NCBI RefSeq assembly: GCF_013694245.2
Contig: NZ_CP059322.2
Location: 1,980,001 to 2,044,000, forward strand
DNA: 64,000 nucleotides
Direction: 5' to 3'
DNA from: Micromonospora ferruginea
Lineage (GTDB): Bacteria > Actinomycetota > Actinomycetes > Mycobacteriales > Micromonosporaceae
Part shown: one piece after another, positions 16,686 through 25,733 of the stretch
How positions within the stretch are numbered: position 1 is the stretch's first letter
Layout: every line of letters begins with the position of its first letter
Position numbers and translations under genes: made by a program
The notes under the pieces: generated by a model
Seen by the model: the letters and a program-made list of their open reading frames with translations, nothing else
Told to the model about the DNA's origin: nothing
Databases searched by the model: none

Positions 16686-19600
16686 TCACCGCCCGTAGAC
16701 CTCGAACTCGTAGAGCGAGAAGCCGTACGAGGTGGCCCGCTTGACCCCGTACACCCGCACGTAGCGGGCGCTGACCGGGGCGAAGGTGGCGTTGTCGACG
16801 CCGCCGTTGCCGGTGGTGGTGGCGAACACCGGCGTCCAGGAGCTGCCGTCGCCGGAGACCTCGATCCGGTACGACGTCGCGTACGCCGACTCCCAGCGCA
16901 GCACCGCCCGGCTGACGGTGCGGGCCGCGCCGAGGTCGACCCGCAGCCACTGGTTGTCGTTGTAGCTGCTCGCCCAGCGGCTGCCCAGGCTGCCGTCGAC
17001 CGCCTTGTCCGGGGTGTAGCTGGTCAGGAACTGGGTGCTCGACGCGCTCGCCGGGCGACCCTGCGCCAGGTTGGTGACGTCGTCGCCCCGGCGCGCCGGG
17101 AACGACACCACCTGCTGGTAGGTGGGCCGGTTCTGCCAGGCGATCAGCGGGTGGGTGATGCCGCCCAGCCCGGACTGGGCGATCGAGTCGGCACACCACT
17201 GGTCGCCGGCGCCGCACGACTTGTCACCCGGGTAGACCGTGGTCGCCGGCACCGCGGCGGCCTGCCCGAGCGCGCCGAGCAGCGCCGTCCGGCACGCGCC
17301 GAGGTCGCCGTTGCCGCAGTACGCGCGCCCCAGCCCGCCCGCCACCGGGTCGCCGAGCACGGTGCGCACGTCCTTGTCGACGTAGCCCCACCAGCCGTAC
17401 TGGAAGGACGAGCCCTTGTGCGCCTGACCCTGCAACGCCCAGCTCGCCGCGCCGTCGCGCCCGCCGTTCTGCCCGCCCGAGGGCGCCTCGTTGACCTCGA
17501 TCGCGTCGACGAGCGCGGCGTAGAGGTCCGGCCCGAGACCGGGGCGGAACTCCGCCGAGGCGAGCAGCGGCCACCAGGCGTCGAAGATCCGGATCGCGTC
17601 GGCGTGCTGGTACACCTTGGAGCCGGGGGACGTCTCCACCCGCCGGGTGCCGGCCTGCTGCCAGGCCCGCAGCTTGGTCACCGCGTCGGCCAGGGCCGGG
17701 TCGGTGACCGGCGCGCTGTCCAGCACCCGCAGCAGGTCACCGAGGACCTGCTGGCCGCGCAGGTCGGTCACCGCCGCGTCCGCCATGATCTTGACGACGT
17801 CGGCGCGGCCGAGCTTGCGCTGGGCGATCGCGGCGCGCACCGGGCCGTCGAGCAACTGACCACGGTGTACGGAGCCGAAGCTGAAGTTGCCGTCCGCCGC
17901 CCCGAAGTCCCGCGCCTGCTTGTTGTTCCAGCTCACGTAGTAGTCCTGGTTGACCGACTGCGGGTGGGCCGACGCCGGGGCGTAGGTGGCGTCGTTGGTG
18001 TCCGGGTTCCAGCCGGCCCACTCGTACGCCGGCTCGGCCTTCGTCGGCAGGTTCGGGTCGGTGACCGACGACCGGACCGGGTTCGAGCCGGAGTTGTAGT
18101 ACGCCGCCTCGGTCGAGTTGACGTAGAACCAGTTGAACGCGTAGCCGACGCTGCCCGCGGACGCCTGGAACGCGGCCGCGCTGCCCATCGCCGACGGGTC
18201 GTTGAACGCCTGGAAGCCGATCGCCGAGTCCGCCTCGTGCCGGTAGGTGGAGCGCAGCTTGGTGAACGCGGTCGGCTGCCCGTTCACCAGCCCCCGGTAC
18301 GCGACCAGCCCGTACTTCGTGCGCAGCGCGCGCAGCGTGTAGGAGCCGGCCGGGGTGGAGTCGGCGAGCGTCGGCGACCAGGAGTTGCGCTGCTCCAGCG
18401 CCTCCATGGCGAGGCACTGCCCGTGGTAGAGGTAGCGGTTGGTGCGCAGCGTCGGCGTGCTGCCGTCGGTGGTGCACAGCGGCACCGCGTACGTGTCGGT
18501 CAGGTCCTGCGAGGCGGAGGTGGCGCTCCACGCGTAGTCCTGGCCGCGGCCGAGCAGCACGTAGAGGTTGAGCCCGGCGAACGCGGCGCCGCGGGCGCTG
18601 ATCCCGGGGCCCTGCAACTCCTGGAGCATCAGCAGTTGCGGGGCGAAGTAGCCGGTCTGCGGCCCGAACACGGCCACCGGGTTGCCGGTGGTGGTGTGCC
18701 GGCCGGAGACGACCACCGCGTTGGACATGCCGTGCGCGCGCAGGTTGGACAGCCCGCCGAGCAGTTCCTTGGTGGCGGTGCTGGCGCCGGTGCGGGCGGC
18801 GGCGCCGCCGGTGGCGTCGTAGGCGAGCGGCTCGGCGACCACGGAACCGGCGTCGGGCAGCACCGCGCTGGTCGCGCCGGGCGGCGTCGCGCCGTAGGGG
18901 AAGCTCTGCCCGTCGTGCAGCGTGAGCACGGTCTCCGGGTCGTTCTGCGAGCGGAACGCCGCCCACACCCGGTCGCCCTCGGCGGTGCCGTACTTGGCCC
19001 GGGCGGCGACCCGGACCAGCGCGGACTGGATCTCGCTGCCCCCGCCGCCGCCGAACAGGCCGCCGATCACGCCGGCGGTGGCGATCAGGTCGGTCATGGT
19101 GAAGTGCTTCGGCTTGCCGGCGCCGGCGAGCACGTACTCACCCGGGTAGTTGTCGTCGGCGATCGACTTGTCGATGTAGGCGTTGATGCCGGCGATGTAG
19201 TCGACCACGTCGGTGTAGAGCTGCTGGCCCCGGGCGCCCTTGGTGCGCAGCGCGTCCACCTGGGCCTGGAGGTCCGCCTCGGTGTACGGCGAGTTGGCCC
19301 AGACGCTCTGCTCCAGCTCGCGGTTGCCGGGGGCGCCGCCGGCGAACGAGGTGACGTTGCCGCGGCCGACGTGCCGCAGCAGGTCCATCACCCAGAGCCG
19401 GTCCTGGGCCCCGGCGTAGCCGGCGCCGAACATGGTGCCGCCGCGGGTGGTGCCGGTGACGTGCGGGACGCCGGTGGCCTTGTCCCGCACGATGGTGACG
19501 TCCGAGCGTGGCGAGACGGTGCTCTCGACCTGCGCGGCGGGGACGCCGAACGAGGAGTCGTTGTAGAACTGGGCGATCTGCTCGTCGGTGAGCCCGGCGT

Positions 19601-19871
19601 AGTTGTAGACCAGGTTCGCGTACTCGTCGAGCTGGTCGCTGGAGTGCGCCGGGCGGGTGCCGAGCGTCTGGTGGGCCAGGATCGCGACCAGCGTGGCGTT
19701 GCCGTTCTGGCCCGGCGGCAGGATGTCGGAGCACTGGCCGAGGCAGTAGTCGTTGGGGGCGAACGTGGTGGCCGCGAGCGCCGGGGTCGGCGGGGTGACG
19801 GTCAGCACGCTCGCGGTCAGGGCGGCGGCGGTGAGCGCCGCGAGCCGGGCGCGTAGGGGACGACGGGGCAT
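16686..19871 (-). CDS. Secreted penicillin acylase-family amidase with C-terminal discoidin domain
   Basis: Large (1061 aa) exported N-terminal nucleophile hydrolase that cleaves acyl amides; relatives act on penicillins, lipopeptides or acyl-homoserine lactones. Signal peptide at residues 1-34 (ends TPALAA). The family's GTMFGAGYAGAQDRLWVMDL identifies the alpha chain. The candidate new N terminus after self-cleavage is Ser383 in AHGMSNAVVVSGRH; Gly usually precedes this Ser, here it is Met. Residues ~938-1061 form an F5/8 type C (discoidin/CBM32) domain (DKAVDGSLGSRWASSYNDNQ), which should bind glycan or the wall. ATG has GGAGG 7 bases upstream. The substrate is not predictable. Confidence 0.9.
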   Translation of the reverse strand: MPRRPLRARLAALTAAALTASVLTVTPPTPALAATTFAPNDYCLGQCSDILPPGQNGNATLVAILAHQTLGTRPAHSSDQLDEYANLVYNYAGLTDEQIAQFYNDSSFGVPAAQVESTVSPRSDVTIVRDKATGVPHVTGTTRGGTMFGAGYAGAQDRLWVMDLLRHVGRGNVTSFAGGAPGNRELEQSVWANSPYTEADLQAQVDALRTKGARGQQLYTDVVDYIAGINAYIDKSIADDNYPGEYVLAGAGKPKHFTMTDLIATAGVIGGLFGGGGGSEIQSALVRVAARAKYGTAEGDRVWAAFRSQNDPETVLTLHDGQSFPYGATPPGATSAVLPDAGSVVAEPLAYDATGGAAARTGASTATKELLGGLSNLRAHGMSNAVVVSGRHTTTGNPVAVFGPQTGYFAPQLLMLQELQGPGISARGAAFAGLNLYVLLGRGQDYAWSATSASQDLTDTYAVPLCTTDGSTPTLRTNRYLYHGQCLAMEALEQRNSWSPTLADSTPAGSYTLRALRTKYGLVAYRGLVNGQPTAFTKLRSTYRHEADSAIGFQAFNDPSAMGSAAAFQASAGSVGYAFNWFYVNSTEAAYYNSGSNPVRSSVTDPNLPTKAEPAYEWAGWNPDTNDATYAPASAHPQSVNQDYYVSWNNKQARDFGAADGNFSFGSVHRGQLLDGPVRAAIAQRKLGRADVVKIMADAAVTDLRGQQVLGDLLRVLDSAPVTDPALADAVTKLRAWQQAGTRRVETSPGSKVYQHADAIRIFDAWWPLLASAEFRPGLGPDLYAALVDAIEVNEAPSGGQNGGRDGAASWALQGQAHKGSSFQYGWWGYVDKDVRTVLGDPVAGGLGRAYCGNGDLGACRTALLGALGQAAAVPATTVYPGDKSCGAGDQWCADSIAQSGLGGITHPLIAWQNRPTYQQVVSFPARRGDDVTNLAQGRPASASSTQFLTSYTPDKAVDGSLGSRWASSYNDNQWLRVDLGAARTVSRAVLRWESAYATSYRIEVSGDGSSWTPVFATTTGNGGVDNATFAPVSARYVRVYGVKRATSYGFSLYEFEVYGR

Positions 19872-20084
19872 GGCGATCCTCCGGGGACGCGGAGTCGGGC
19901 CTTCGGTACGCCCGGCGGCGGTGCCGACGTCTCGCCCTCCGCGCCCGGGCGCTCCACCCGGAGGTGAGAATGACTCACATCTATCTCCGGGCAATGATCG
20001 GCGTCGAACCGTCGCTCGGGATAGCCGTCGTTCACCAGCCGCGAATGCCGACGTTTCGCCCCGACGCCGGCGCTCCGGACGCGA

Positions 20085-20118
20085 CGGTGGGGGGTGGCGC
20101 CGTTGCCACCCCCCACCG
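20085..20118 (-). terminator. Terminator hairpin after the amidase gene
   Basis: Perfect 14-bp stem (CGGTGGGGGGTGGC / GCCACCCCCCACCG) with a 6-base loop, starting about 20 bases beyond the amidase stop. It insulates the amidase from the acylase gene's promoter region at 19872-20080. Confidence 0.75.
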
Positions 20119-20139
20119 CCCGCCTGAACCGGCGCGCCG

Positions 20140-21273
20140 TCAGTGCTTGCGGAACGACTGGCGCACCACGCCTCCCACCAGGGCGCACCAGGTGGTGGTG
20201 CTGAGCTTGCCGGTGGGCGGCAGCCCGTGCAGGCGCTGCAGGTCCTGCACCGCGGCCCGGGTCGGGTGGTCGTACTCGCCGGTCGCGGTGACCCCCGCGT
20301 AACCCTTGGACACGAGCATGGTCTGCGCCGCGAGCACCCCGACGCCGCTGTCGCGCTGGTCCAGCTCCGGGGCGAGCGTCTCCCAGGTGGCCGCGGTCAG
20401 GGTGGCGTCGACGTCGACCGGGATGCCGTTGCGGGCCTGCCAGTCCTGCACCGCCGCGACGGTGGCCGCGTCGAACACGCCGGTCACCGGCACCGGGTAG
20501 CCGCGGAGGGTGAGAAGCTGCTGCGCGAGGCGGACCACCGGACCGCCGACGAAGCGCCAGATGTCCGGCCAGCGGCGCGCCGGCACGTCGCCGAGGTCGG
20601 TGCCCAGCTCCCGGAACACCCGGCGCCGCACCGCCGGGAACTCCCGGTAGAACGTCGCGCCCGGGCACTGGGTCTCCCGGAAGTCCCAGTGGCCGAAGAT
20701 GTCGTGCGCGAACAGCCCGTACTGCCGGCAGATCGTGGTGCAGAGCCGCACCAGCCCGTCGAGCAGGTCCTCCGGCGGCGCCTCGGTGACGTACGTGCCC
20801 TCGTTCTCGATGCCGATGGCCCGGCCGTTCTCGCCCGGGCAGTGCGCGGCGATCATCTGCCGGTCGCCGGCCTCCAGCCGCTCCAGGCTGCCGCGCCGTC
20901 CCTCCAGGACGTGACCGCCCCGGCTCACCGTGAAGTGCTGCCCGGTGTCCGACCAGCCGTTGCTGTCCATGTGCAGGTCCTGGCAGTCGCGGGCGAGCTG
21001 CTTGGCGTGTTCCTCGGAGTAGTCGGTGACGTTCGGGAACGCCATGTGGTGCAGGATGATCTTGTTGGTGGGGATCGCGCTGACCGACAGCGCGCCGGAC
21101 GGCGGCCGGGCGGCCCACTCGTCGCAGCTGATGATCCAGTCGAGGTCCGCGCCCGGCGCGGCGTGCGCGGCGGCCGGGAGCGCGAGTTCGGTCCCGACGA
21201 CCGCGACCGTGGCGGCGCCGAGGCCGGCCCGCAGCAGCGTACGGCGGTCCAGCTCGGGATGGTCGAAGTGCAT
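20140..21273 (-). CDS. Tat-exported N-acetylmuramoyl-L-alanine amidase with two peptidoglycan-binding domains
   Basis: Zinc amidase that cuts the bond between muramic acid and the stem peptide. A twin-arginine signal (DRRTLLRAGLGAATVAVVG) covers residues ~8-40. The PGRP/amidase_2 fold shows zinc ligand His in IILHHMAF, then AIGIENEGTY and HWDFRETQCPGATFY with the second zinc His and Cys region. Two peptidoglycan-binding type 1 repeats follow (LRGYPVPVTGVFDAATVAAV; ATGEYDHPTRAAVQDLQRLH). ATG at 21273 has GAGGAG upstream. Likely a wall-remodelling or predatory enzyme. Confidence 0.92.
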   Translation of the reverse strand: MHFDHPELDRRTLLRAGLGAATVAVVGTELALPAAAHAAPGADLDWIISCDEWAARPPSGALSVSAIPTNKIILHHMAFPNVTDYSEEHAKQLARDCQDLHMDSNGWSDTGQHFTVSRGGHVLEGRRGSLERLEAGDRQMIAAHCPGENGRAIGIENEGTYVTEAPPEDLLDGLVRLCTTICRQYGLFAHDIFGHWDFRETQCPGATFYREFPAVRRRVFRELGTDLGDVPARRWPDIWRFVGGPVVRLAQQLLTLRGYPVPVTGVFDAATVAAVQDWQARNGIPVDVDATLTAATWETLAPELDQRDSGVGVLAAQTMLVSKGYAGVTATGEYDHPTRAAVQDLQRLHGLPPTGKLSTTTWCALVGGVVRQSFRKH

Positions 21274-21738
21274 GGCATCTCCTCGGTGACCCGACCGACG
21301 CCGGGTGATGTAAAGGAACTCCAAATGCGTCGCGCGATCCGGAGAATATTGCCAACACCGCGCCGCACGCCAGAGGACAAATGCCACCCGAGCCGCGCGA
21401 CTCCTACCGGATCAGTAGGCGATGTCACCCCCGATGACCGGTACAGACCATGTCGGCGACCGCCCGCGGCAGCCCGGACCATGCTCGCCACCCTGCTCGC
21501 CGCAGCCACCGCCCGCGGCTGGCGCCGCCGCCGTCACGACGGCAAGCTGCACCCTGTCCGCGATCGACACCCCCCGTCCCCCGCGCCGACCCTCCGAACC
21601 CGTCGATCTTGCACTTGGTGCCCCGGCGAAAGGGGCTTTCCGCCCGTATCCAGGGCCGCAACTGCAAGATCGACGGGTTACGGGGCGGGGCTTTACGCTG
21701 GGGCGTGGGGAGGGAGGTGCGGGGGTGGATCGGCGGGG
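21274..21738. other. 465-bp intergenic region with AT-richer segment and a palindromic element
   Basis: Separates the amidase from the divergent PHP-like gene. The 21300-21380 part is unusually AT-rich for this genome (GATGTAAAGGAACTCCAAAT; GGAGAATATTGCC) and presumably holds the amidase promoter, although no clean -35/-10 pair stands out. CCTAC/GTAGG half sites sit at 21403 and 21415. The right half contains the inverted repeat listed separately. I see no gene here. Confidence 0.6.
21597..21679. repeat. Palindromic element with 17-bp perfect inverted repeats
   Basis: Left arm AACCCGTCGATCTTGCA (21597-21613) and right arm TGCAAGATCGACGGGTT (21663-21679) are perfect complements separated by 49 bp that include a smaller CCCCGGCGAAAGGGG-like hairpin. 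No gene ends here, so it is not an ordinary terminator; it looks like a small MITE or REP-type element just upstream of the PHP-like gene. Confidence 0.75.
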
Positions 21739-23493
21739 GTGCTTGTCGCGGCGGGCGGGCTGGCGGTGGCCGGGATCGGCGTGCCGGTCGGGCTGGCGCT
21801 CGGCCGAGAGCGGGCGCCGGTGGTCGCGGGTGGACGCCGGGCGGTCAGCATGGCGATGCACCTGCACGCGTCGTTCAGCGAGGGTGTCGCCAGCTACGCC
21901 GCGCACCTCGACCAGGCCCGCCGCAACGCCGTCGACGTGCTCTGGTGGACCGACCACGACTTCCGGGTTGCCGCGCACGACCACCGCCGGGAGGTGCGCT
22001 TCGACGGCCCGGAGGAGATGGAGGGCGCGCTGGCCTGGACCTGGACGGCGGCCGGCGAGGGGCGGCTCACCGACGCCACCGCCGACTTCGTCGCGGCGCC
22101 CGACGCCGCCGACGGCCCCGGCCGCGCGTTGCGCCTGGCCGCCACCGGCGCCGGCACCCACTGGTACGCCGGCAAGGCCTGGAACTGGACACACACCGGG
22201 AACATCGCCGACACCACGCTGCACCTGGACGTGCGGCCCGAAGCGGCCGGCCCGGACGCCACGCTCACCGTCGAGGTCGCGCTGTCCCACCACCCCGCCG
22301 GACCGGGCCGGGCGGCCGGTCAACTGGTGCTGCGATACCGCCTCGGCGAGTCGGCCACCGTCCGGCACGCCGCCGACGGCCGGCACGGCACCGTCGACGT
22401 GCCCGCCCCGACGGGCGCCTGGCGGCGGCACACGTTCGACCTGCTCGCCGACGTCCGGCGACTGTGGCCGGACCTGGTGGCCGGCGACAACTCGCTGCGC
22501 GGGCTGCGCCTCGGCGTGACCGTCGCCGGTGGCGCGCGCGGCGCCTACCTGGTCGACCGGCTGGTCTTCGACCGGGCCCGCCGGGCCGGGCAGGGCGGCG
22601 AGGACCTGCGCGCCGAGGTGCTGCGCGGCTACCACGGGGCGTACCCGGAGGTGACCCACCACCGGGCGTACGAGGTGTCGATGGTGCGGCACCTCAACTG
22701 GTTCGGCGGCGACGGCACGCTGCCGCGCTTCCCGTCCCCGCCCTACCGGGACAACGATCCCGGCGCGACCGAACGGATGGTGGAGTTCCTGCACGCGCAC
22801 GGCGGCGTGGTCTGCTGGAACCACCCGCTGGACGTGGAGCGCCGCGACTCGCTGGCCCGGCTGCTGGTGGCCCGGAACGCGCTCGGCGTCGACCTGATCG
22901 AGATCGGACGCACGCCGGTCGAGGACCACCTCTGGGCGTACGACGTGGCGGCCCGCAACGCGATCCCGCTGACCGCCGTCGGGGTGACCGACGACCACGA
23001 CGGCACCGACTGGCGGGCCGGCCGGGACCGGTGGATCACGTCGGTCTGGGCCGCCTCCACCCGCCGCGACGACCTGGTCGCGGCGCTGCGCGCCGGGCAG
23101 GCCTGGTTCGCCGACCTGGCCGGCTACCGGGGAACGCTCGACCTGGAACTCGGCGGCCGCGGCGCGATGGGCGCGTTGCCGACCGTCGCCGACGACACCG
23201 TCACGGTGCGGCTGCGCGCCACCGACCTGCCGGCCGGGGCCACCCTGGAGGTGGTCACCGGCGAGGTCGACCTGGCCGGCGCGGCGGACCCGACCCCGGC
23301 GGTCCGCACCGGCCAGGTGCCGTGGCGGCAGTTGCGACCGGGCTGGCACGACCTGCCGGTCCGGGTGGGCGGCGGCGCGTACGTGCGCACCCAGGTGCGC
23401 GACCGCGAGGGCGCGATCGTGGCCGCGAGCAACCCGCTCTGGCTGCTGCGCCGCCCGCCACCCCGGGGCGTCCCCGCGGCCCGCCGTCGCTGA
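21739..23493 (+). CDS. Membrane-anchored PHP-like metal-dependent hydrolase with inserted domain
   Basis: A 584-residue protein with one N-terminal membrane segment or signal anchor (VLVAAGGLAVAGIGVPVGLA). PHP metal-site motifs are split: HLH at residues 41-43 and WWTDHD at 69-74, then a ~200-residue beta-rich insertion (with WYAGKAWNWTHTGNIADTT), then CWNHPLDVE, GVDLIEIG and VGVTDDHDGTDW. PHP enzymes hydrolyse phosphoesters using three metals; the insertion looks like a carbohydrate-binding sandwich. The GTG start is the in-frame start opening the hydrophobic segment; its ribosome site is weak (GGGAGGGAGG about 20 bases upstream), so the start is uncertain. Confidence 0.75.
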   Translation: MLVAAGGLAVAGIGVPVGLALGRERAPVVAGGRRAVSMAMHLHASFSEGVASYAAHLDQARRNAVDVLWWTDHDFRVAAHDHRREVRFDGPEEMEGALAWTWTAAGEGRLTDATADFVAAPDAADGPGRALRLAATGAGTHWYAGKAWNWTHTGNIADTTLHLDVRPEAAGPDATLTVEVALSHHPAGPGRAAGQLVLRYRLGESATVRHAADGRHGTVDVPAPTGAWRRHTFDLLADVRRLWPDLVAGDNSLRGLRLGVTVAGGARGAYLVDRLVFDRARRAGQGGEDLRAEVLRGYHGAYPEVTHHRAYEVSMVRHLNWFGGDGTLPRFPSPPYRDNDPGATERMVEFLHAHGGVVCWNHPLDVERRDSLARLLVARNALGVDLIEIGRTPVEDHLWAYDVAARNAIPLTAVGVTDDHDGTDWRAGRDRWITSVWAASTRRDDLVAALRAGQAWFADLAGYRGTLDLELGGRGAMGALPTVADDTVTVRLRATDLPAGATLEVVTGEVDLAGAADPTPAVRTGQVPWRQLRPGWHDLPVRVGGGAYVRTQVRDREGAIVAASNPLWLLRRPPPRGVPAARRR

Positions 23494-23525
23494 CCGGCGC
23501 GCTTCCGGCCGCCTAGACTCGGCCG

Positions 23526-24014
23526 GTGGGTCCGTACCGCCGTCACTCGGCCCGGGTCCTGCTGGTCGACCGGGCCGGCCGGCTCCTGCTGCTGCGGTTC
23601 CGGTTCGCCCCGACCGGTCCGGCACGTGGGCACGGCTGGGTCACGCCGGGCGGTGGGGTCGAGGGCGACGAGCCGTTGGCCCACGCCGCGGCCCGGGAGG
23701 TACGCGAGGAGATCGGCCTGGTGGTCGATCCGGACCGGCTGGGCCGCCCCGTCGCGTACCGCGTCGGCGCCGACGACCGTGGCCCGACGAGTGGGCTGTT
23801 CCGGGACGACTTCTTCCTGCACCGTCTCGACCGCCACGACGTCGACGTCGGCGGGATGGAGTCGCACGAACGCGTCACGCACGCCGGGCATCGCTGGTGG
23901 ACGCTCGACGAGCTGGCCTCGACCCGGGACGTCGTGTACCCGCTCGGACTGTCCACGCTGCTCGCCGACGTCCTCGACGGCCGGGTGCCGACGCCTGCCC
24001 GCCGCCTGCCCTGA
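23526..24014 (+). CDS. Nudix hydrolase
   Basis: A 162-residue enzyme hydrolysing a nucleoside diphosphate linked to another moiety. The Nudix box is complete: GGGVEGDEPLAHAAAREV followed by REEIGL, with the metal-binding glutamates in REVREE. Leaderless GTG start: TAGACT at 23514-23519 ends six bases upstream. Substrate cannot be told from the box. Confidence 0.9.
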   Translation: MGPYRRHSARVLLVDRAGRLLLLRFRFAPTGPARGHGWVTPGGGVEGDEPLAHAAAREVREEIGLVVDPDRLGRPVAYRVGADDRGPTSGLFRDDFFLHRLDRHDVDVGGMESHERVTHAGHRWWTLDELASTRDVVYPLGLSTLLADVLDGRVPTPARRLP

Positions 24015-24064
24015 CCGCGCGTCCCGACTCCGCGCACCGGGCCGGTGGCGCGATCAGGCGAGCG

Positions 24065-24087
24065 TATATACCGGCAATCGGTATATA
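24065..24087. promoter_or_regulatory. PadR operator overlapping its own promoter
   Basis: Perfect inverted repeat TATATACCG / CGGTATATA around GCAAT, strikingly AT-rich for this genome. The -10 hexamer TATAGT (24084-24089) begins inside the right arm and ends 6 bases before the PadR GTG, so binding would shut the promoter off. Confidence 0.85.
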
Positions 24088-24095
24088 GTCTTGTC

Positions 24096-24443
24096 GTGAG
24101 TGAATCTCCGCTGCGGGAACCGACATTTCTCGTCCTCACCGCGTTGACCGAGGAGCCCCGGCACGGCTACGCGGTCATCGAGGACGTGCTCCGCATCTCC
24201 GACGGTCGAGTCCGGCTGCGCGCCGGCACCCTCTACGCCGTGCTGGACCGGCTGCGGTCCGACGGCCTGATCGAGGTCGACCGGGAGGAGGTGGTGCAGT
24301 CCCGGCTGCGCCGCTACTACCGGCTCACCGCGCTGGGCGCGACCCGGCTCGCCACCGAGGTGGACCGGCTGCGTCGGCACGCCGACACCGCCGGCCGCCG
24401 GTTGCGCGCCGCCGGCCTGCTGCCCGAAGGCGGACCCGCGTGA
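24096..24443 (+). CDS. PadR family transcriptional regulator
   Basis: A 115-residue winged-helix regulator. The family core LVLTALTEEPRHGYAVIEDV leads into GTLYAVLDRLRSDGLIEV, the recognition helix and wing. Leaderless GTG start immediately after the operator/-10 described at 24065-24087, indicating autoregulation. It overlaps the next gene by 4 bases (GTGA), a common PadR arrangement with a membrane protein whose expression it controls. Confidence 0.92.
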   Translation: MSESPLREPTFLVLTALTEEPRHGYAVIEDVLRISDGRVRLRAGTLYAVLDRLRSDGLIEVDREEVVQSRLRRYYRLTALGATRLATEVDRLRRHADTAGRRLRAAGLLPEGGPA

Positions 24444-25525
24444 GCGCGGGGAGTGAGCCGGCTTCGCGGTTGGAGCAGCGCTACCGCCGGTTGCTCGCCG
24501 TCCATCCCTGGGCCCATCGCCGGGTGTACGAGGAGGAGATGCTGGCCGTGCTGATGGCGGACGCGCGGCCGGGGCAGACCCGACCGGGTTTCGCCGAAAC
24601 GGTCGACCTGGTGGGGGCGGGGCTGCGGGCCCGGCTGCGGGTGGGCGCACGGGGGTTCACCGAGCCGGCCTGGGCGGACGCCGCCGTCGTCACCGGTCTG
24701 CTGGTGGCGCTGGTGCTGGCCGCCACCGCCGGGAAGAACGTACTGGACCAGCTCCTGGTCGACCCGGCTCTGCCGCCGCAGTTCCGGTCGCCCGCGCCGG
24801 ATCCGGTCGACTGGCTGCGGCTGGCCGGCTGGGCGGCGGTCGCGCTGGCCGCCGTGGTCGGGTTGCGCCGCGTCGCCGCGATCGTGGCCTGGGCCGGTGT
24901 CGCCGGCTGGCTGGCGCTGGTCGGGCCGGGCGCGACCGACCAGCCCGGGTACGTCGTCGACACCCTCTCGCAGTTCGCCCTGGCCGTGGTCGCCGCCGGC
25001 GCGCTCACCGTGGCGGCGCCACCACGTCAGGCGGTGCGCGTGCTGGGCGCGCGCCGCCTCGCCGCGCTGGTGGCCGGCCCGGTCGCGGCGGTCGGCCTGC
25101 TGGAGCTGAACCGGGTCACCAGCCCGCTGTTCGGTGGGGGCGCGGTCAGCTACCAGAGCTTCTACGGGCTGAGCGCCCGCAGCGAGCCGGTGATGGACCT
25201 GTACCTCGCCGGCCTCGCGGCGGCAGGCCTCGCGGTCTGCGTACCGGTGATGCGGCTGCCCCCGGCGGTGCGGCGGCGGATCGTGGTGCTGCTGGCGCCG
25301 GTGGCCGCCCTCGCCCTGGTGATCGACACCGCGCTGGCCGGCTGGGCGACCTCGACGGTCCACATGGGGCACGCCATTCCGCTCGTCGGCGCCCAGTGGG
25401 CGATGCTGGTGCTCGTCCCGCCGGTCACGTTCCTGGCCGGGGTGTTGCTGGTCCGGCGACACGAGGAGACGCGGCGGATGGTGGCGCTGGGGCGCGCCGT
25501 CGACCGGGAACGCCCCGCCGGCTGA
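24440..25525 (+). CDS. PadR-linked polytopic membrane protein
   Basis: A 361-residue protein. The N-terminal ~60 residues are cytoplasmic with a conserved LEQRYRRLLAVHPWAHRRVY and YEEEMLAVLMADARPGQ, a block typical of actinobacterial proteins encoded after PadR regulators; seven or eight membrane segments follow. It is translationally coupled to padR. Possible role in envelope stress or export; no catalytic motif seen. Confidence 0.8.
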   Translation: MSAGSEPASRLEQRYRRLLAVHPWAHRRVYEEEMLAVLMADARPGQTRPGFAETVDLVGAGLRARLRVGARGFTEPAWADAAVVTGLLVALVLAATAGKNVLDQLLVDPALPPQFRSPAPDPVDWLRLAGWAAVALAAVVGLRRVAAIVAWAGVAGWLALVGPGATDQPGYVVDTLSQFALAVVAAGALTVAAPPRQAVRVLGARRLAALVAGPVAAVGLLELNRVTSPLFGGGAVSYQSFYGLSARSEPVMDLYLAGLAAAGLAVCVPVMRLPPAVRRRIVVLLAPVAALALVIDTALAGWATSTVHMGHAIPLVGAQWAMLVLVPPVTFLAGVLLVRRHEETRRMVALGRAVDRERPAG

Positions 25526-25733
25526 GGGTTGCGCCGGTCTGCTGCAGTGGCGGTGTGTCCGTTACCGACCATCCGCCACCCGGCCCCGCACCGGCGGGAC
25601 ACCGCCGGTTCCGACCCGCCGTCCGGCGCGCGGAAGCGTCCGTTGCGCCGATGGACGCCGGCCCCGGCCCGACCAGAATGACCAGCGAGGCGGCAACCGG
25701 CTGCCGTCCCTGGAGCGCGGTGGGGTTCGTCGC

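Noticed and set aside
13895-17217. Long minus-strand frame continuing from the membrane protein at 14371-15303 through dinB
   Set aside because: The upstream part overlaps dinB in another frame and has shadow-type composition; the ATG at 15303 begins the hydrophobic protein.
15312-19856. A 1514-codon open frame on the plus strand opposite the acylase and dinB
   Set aside because: It is the GC-driven shadow of two firmly identified minus-strand genes; composition is Arg/Gly/Val/Gln-rich with no domain or ribosome site.
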